Part shown: one piece after another, positions 31,674-32,462 of the stretch
How the letters are laid out: each line of letters starts with the position of its first letter
How positions within the stretch are numbered: the first letter of the stretch is position 1
Assembly: GCA_934746185.1 (NCBI GenBank)
Contig: CAKVEY010000002.1
Location: forward strand, 1 to 32,462
DNA: 32,462 nt
Reading direction: 5' to 3'
Source: an uncultured Clostridia bacterium
GTDB taxonomy: Bacteria > Bacillota > Clostridia > Christensenellales > UBA1242
Notes under the pieces: model-generated
What the model was told of the DNA's origin: nothing
Database searches by the model: none
What the model saw: only the letters and a program-made list of their open reading frames with translations
Made by a program: the position numbers and the translations under genes

Positions 31674-32462
31674 TTAATGATTTTTTTTATAATTTTTTTT
31701 ATTATTAAAGTTGTTTTTAACCTTAAAATTTTTACTATTTTTTGATTGAAAATTGTTAAAATTTTTGCCTTTTTTATTCAAATTTTTATCATTTTTTTGC
31801 GTTTTTTTATCAATATTTTTTACTTTTTTATCGCTTTTTTGAGTAGTTTTTGTGTGTTTTTTATCAAGTTTTTCAAAATTCGATTTTGTCTTATTAGATT
31901 TATTTTTTTTGAAATTAACATCTTTTTCAAAATCAAAATTTACTGTATTTGTTTTTACAAAAATTGTTTGATTTGTCCTATCATCTTTTTTAACTTTTAG
32001 TTCAGTTAAATTGTAATTTTTTAAGTTTTCTTTAAAAAAATCTAGTTGTTTTTGCGTGTTTATTAAAGATAAACTTAATCCGTTTTTGCCAGCACGAGCC
32101 GTTCTGCCTATTCGGTGAATATAACTATCAAAATTCTCAGGAATGTCGTAGTTTATAACATACTCAACATTTTCTATATCAAGTCCCCTACTTGCAACAT
32201 CGGTTGCTATTAATAAATTGTTATTAAAACTTTTAAAGTTATTTATAACTTTTTTACGCTCATTAAAAGATAAATCACCATTTATATATTCACTTTTTAT
32301 ATCATTCTTTTTAAGTTTTGTATATAACTCTTCTGCCATTTTTTTTGTGTTACAAAAGATAATTGTTTTTTCTTTATATAATGTTTTTAAAAATTTTAAA
32401 AGGGTTTCAAACTTGCCTTTTTTTAAACACAAAATATAACATTGGTCTATTGTGTCTACGAT
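31674..32462 (-). CDS. DEAD-box RNA helicase, partial (N-terminus off window)
   Basis: The frame is open to the right edge, giving 262 visible residues: the second RecA-like domain and the tail. The first visible residues (IVDTIDQCYIL) fit the start of the helicase C domain; an in-window TTG at 32432 is not the start. Motifs: IIFCNTKK (IV), ATDVASRGLDI (V) and YIHRIGRTARAG (VI), which bind RNA and ATP. After about residue 150 comes a tail very rich in Lys and Asn with repeated KKxxKN-like patterns, likely disordered and RNA-binding. DEAD-box proteins remodel RNA in ribosome assembly or decay; the catalytic DEAD motif itself lies outside the window. CshA-like is possible but not shown. Confidence 0.93.
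   Translation of the reverse strand: MVDTIDQCYILCLKKGKFETLLKFLKTLYKEKTIIFCNTKKMAEELYTKLKKNDIKSEYINGDLSFNERKKVINNFKSFNNNLLIATDVASRGLDIENVEYVINYDIPENFDSYIHRIGRTARAGKNGLSLSLINTQKQLDFFKENLKNYNLTELKVKKDDRTNQTIFVKTNTVNFDFEKDVNFKKNKSNKTKSNFEKLDKKHTKTTQKSDKKVKNIDKKTQKNDKNLNKKGKNFNNFQSKNSKNFKVKNNFNNKKNYKKNH

Noticed and set aside
32218..32439. Plus-strand frame near the right edge
   Set aside because: It is antisense to the helicase C-terminal domain, whose motifs V and VI are unmistakable.
1..32462. CRISPR arrays, tRNA or rRNA genes, insertion sequences, reassigned TGA
   Set aside because: No regularly spaced repeats, cloverleaf-like sequences, transposase motifs or in-frame TGA interruptions were seen on either strand.

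Overview
This window is very AT-rich bacterial chromosome, roughly a quarter G+C by eye, densely packed with Bacillota-type genes: WhiA, SpoVG, a DnaE-type polymerase beside pfkA, a four-cysteine zinc L31, and MurB/MurC. It most resembles an uncultured Clostridia-like lineage with short intergenic gaps. The taxonomy is an inference from gene content. No rRNA, tRNA, CRISPR array or transposase was seen.

Layout. 1-1980: a partial M29 aminopeptidase (-) diverges from a class II fructose-bisphosphate aldolase (+). A bidirectional terminator separates the aldolase from pfkA (-). 2145-6745: dnaE-pfkA, read from a promoter that appears to start transcription at the dnaE start codon itself. 6754-12799: a long leftward operon, uvrC - membrane-anchored solute-binding protein - murB - PHP phosphoesterase - whiA - two small paralogous coiled-coil proteins, closed by a terminator. 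The rapZ and yvcK genes that usually precede whiA in Bacillota are missing. 12822-14545: small accessory genes, namely an XRE regulator, an ArsR-like regulator without metal ligands, a divergent 62-residue Cys/Leu-rich peptide and a two-helix membrane protein. 14648-16999: rpmE - prmC - prfA (-), with a strong promoter before rpmE and an attenuator-like hairpin set before prmC. 17013-17851: three small HTH genes with palindromic candidate operators. 17848-20999: murC (-), spoVG (+) and a cardiolipin synthase (-). 21038-31330: one 3430-codon gene for a membrane-anchored, Ig-like-repeat surface protein, almost a third of the window. 31674-32462: the C-terminal part of a DEAD-box RNA helicase.

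Functional links: Fba and PfkA are consecutive glycolytic enzymes. PrmC methylates the GGQ glutamine of PrfA. MurB, MurC, WhiA and SpoVG belong to envelope synthesis and division control.

Most interesting points: (i) a recurring promoter layout with the -10 box 5-7 nt upstream of ATG and no Shine-Dalgarno, implying leaderless mRNAs for dnaE, uvrC, murC and XRE genes; (ii) mutually exclusive hairpins between rpmE and prmC; (iii) a PfkA with Asp103 replaced by Asn and its effector-site arginines lost; (iv) undescribed small proteins; (v) the giant surface protein.
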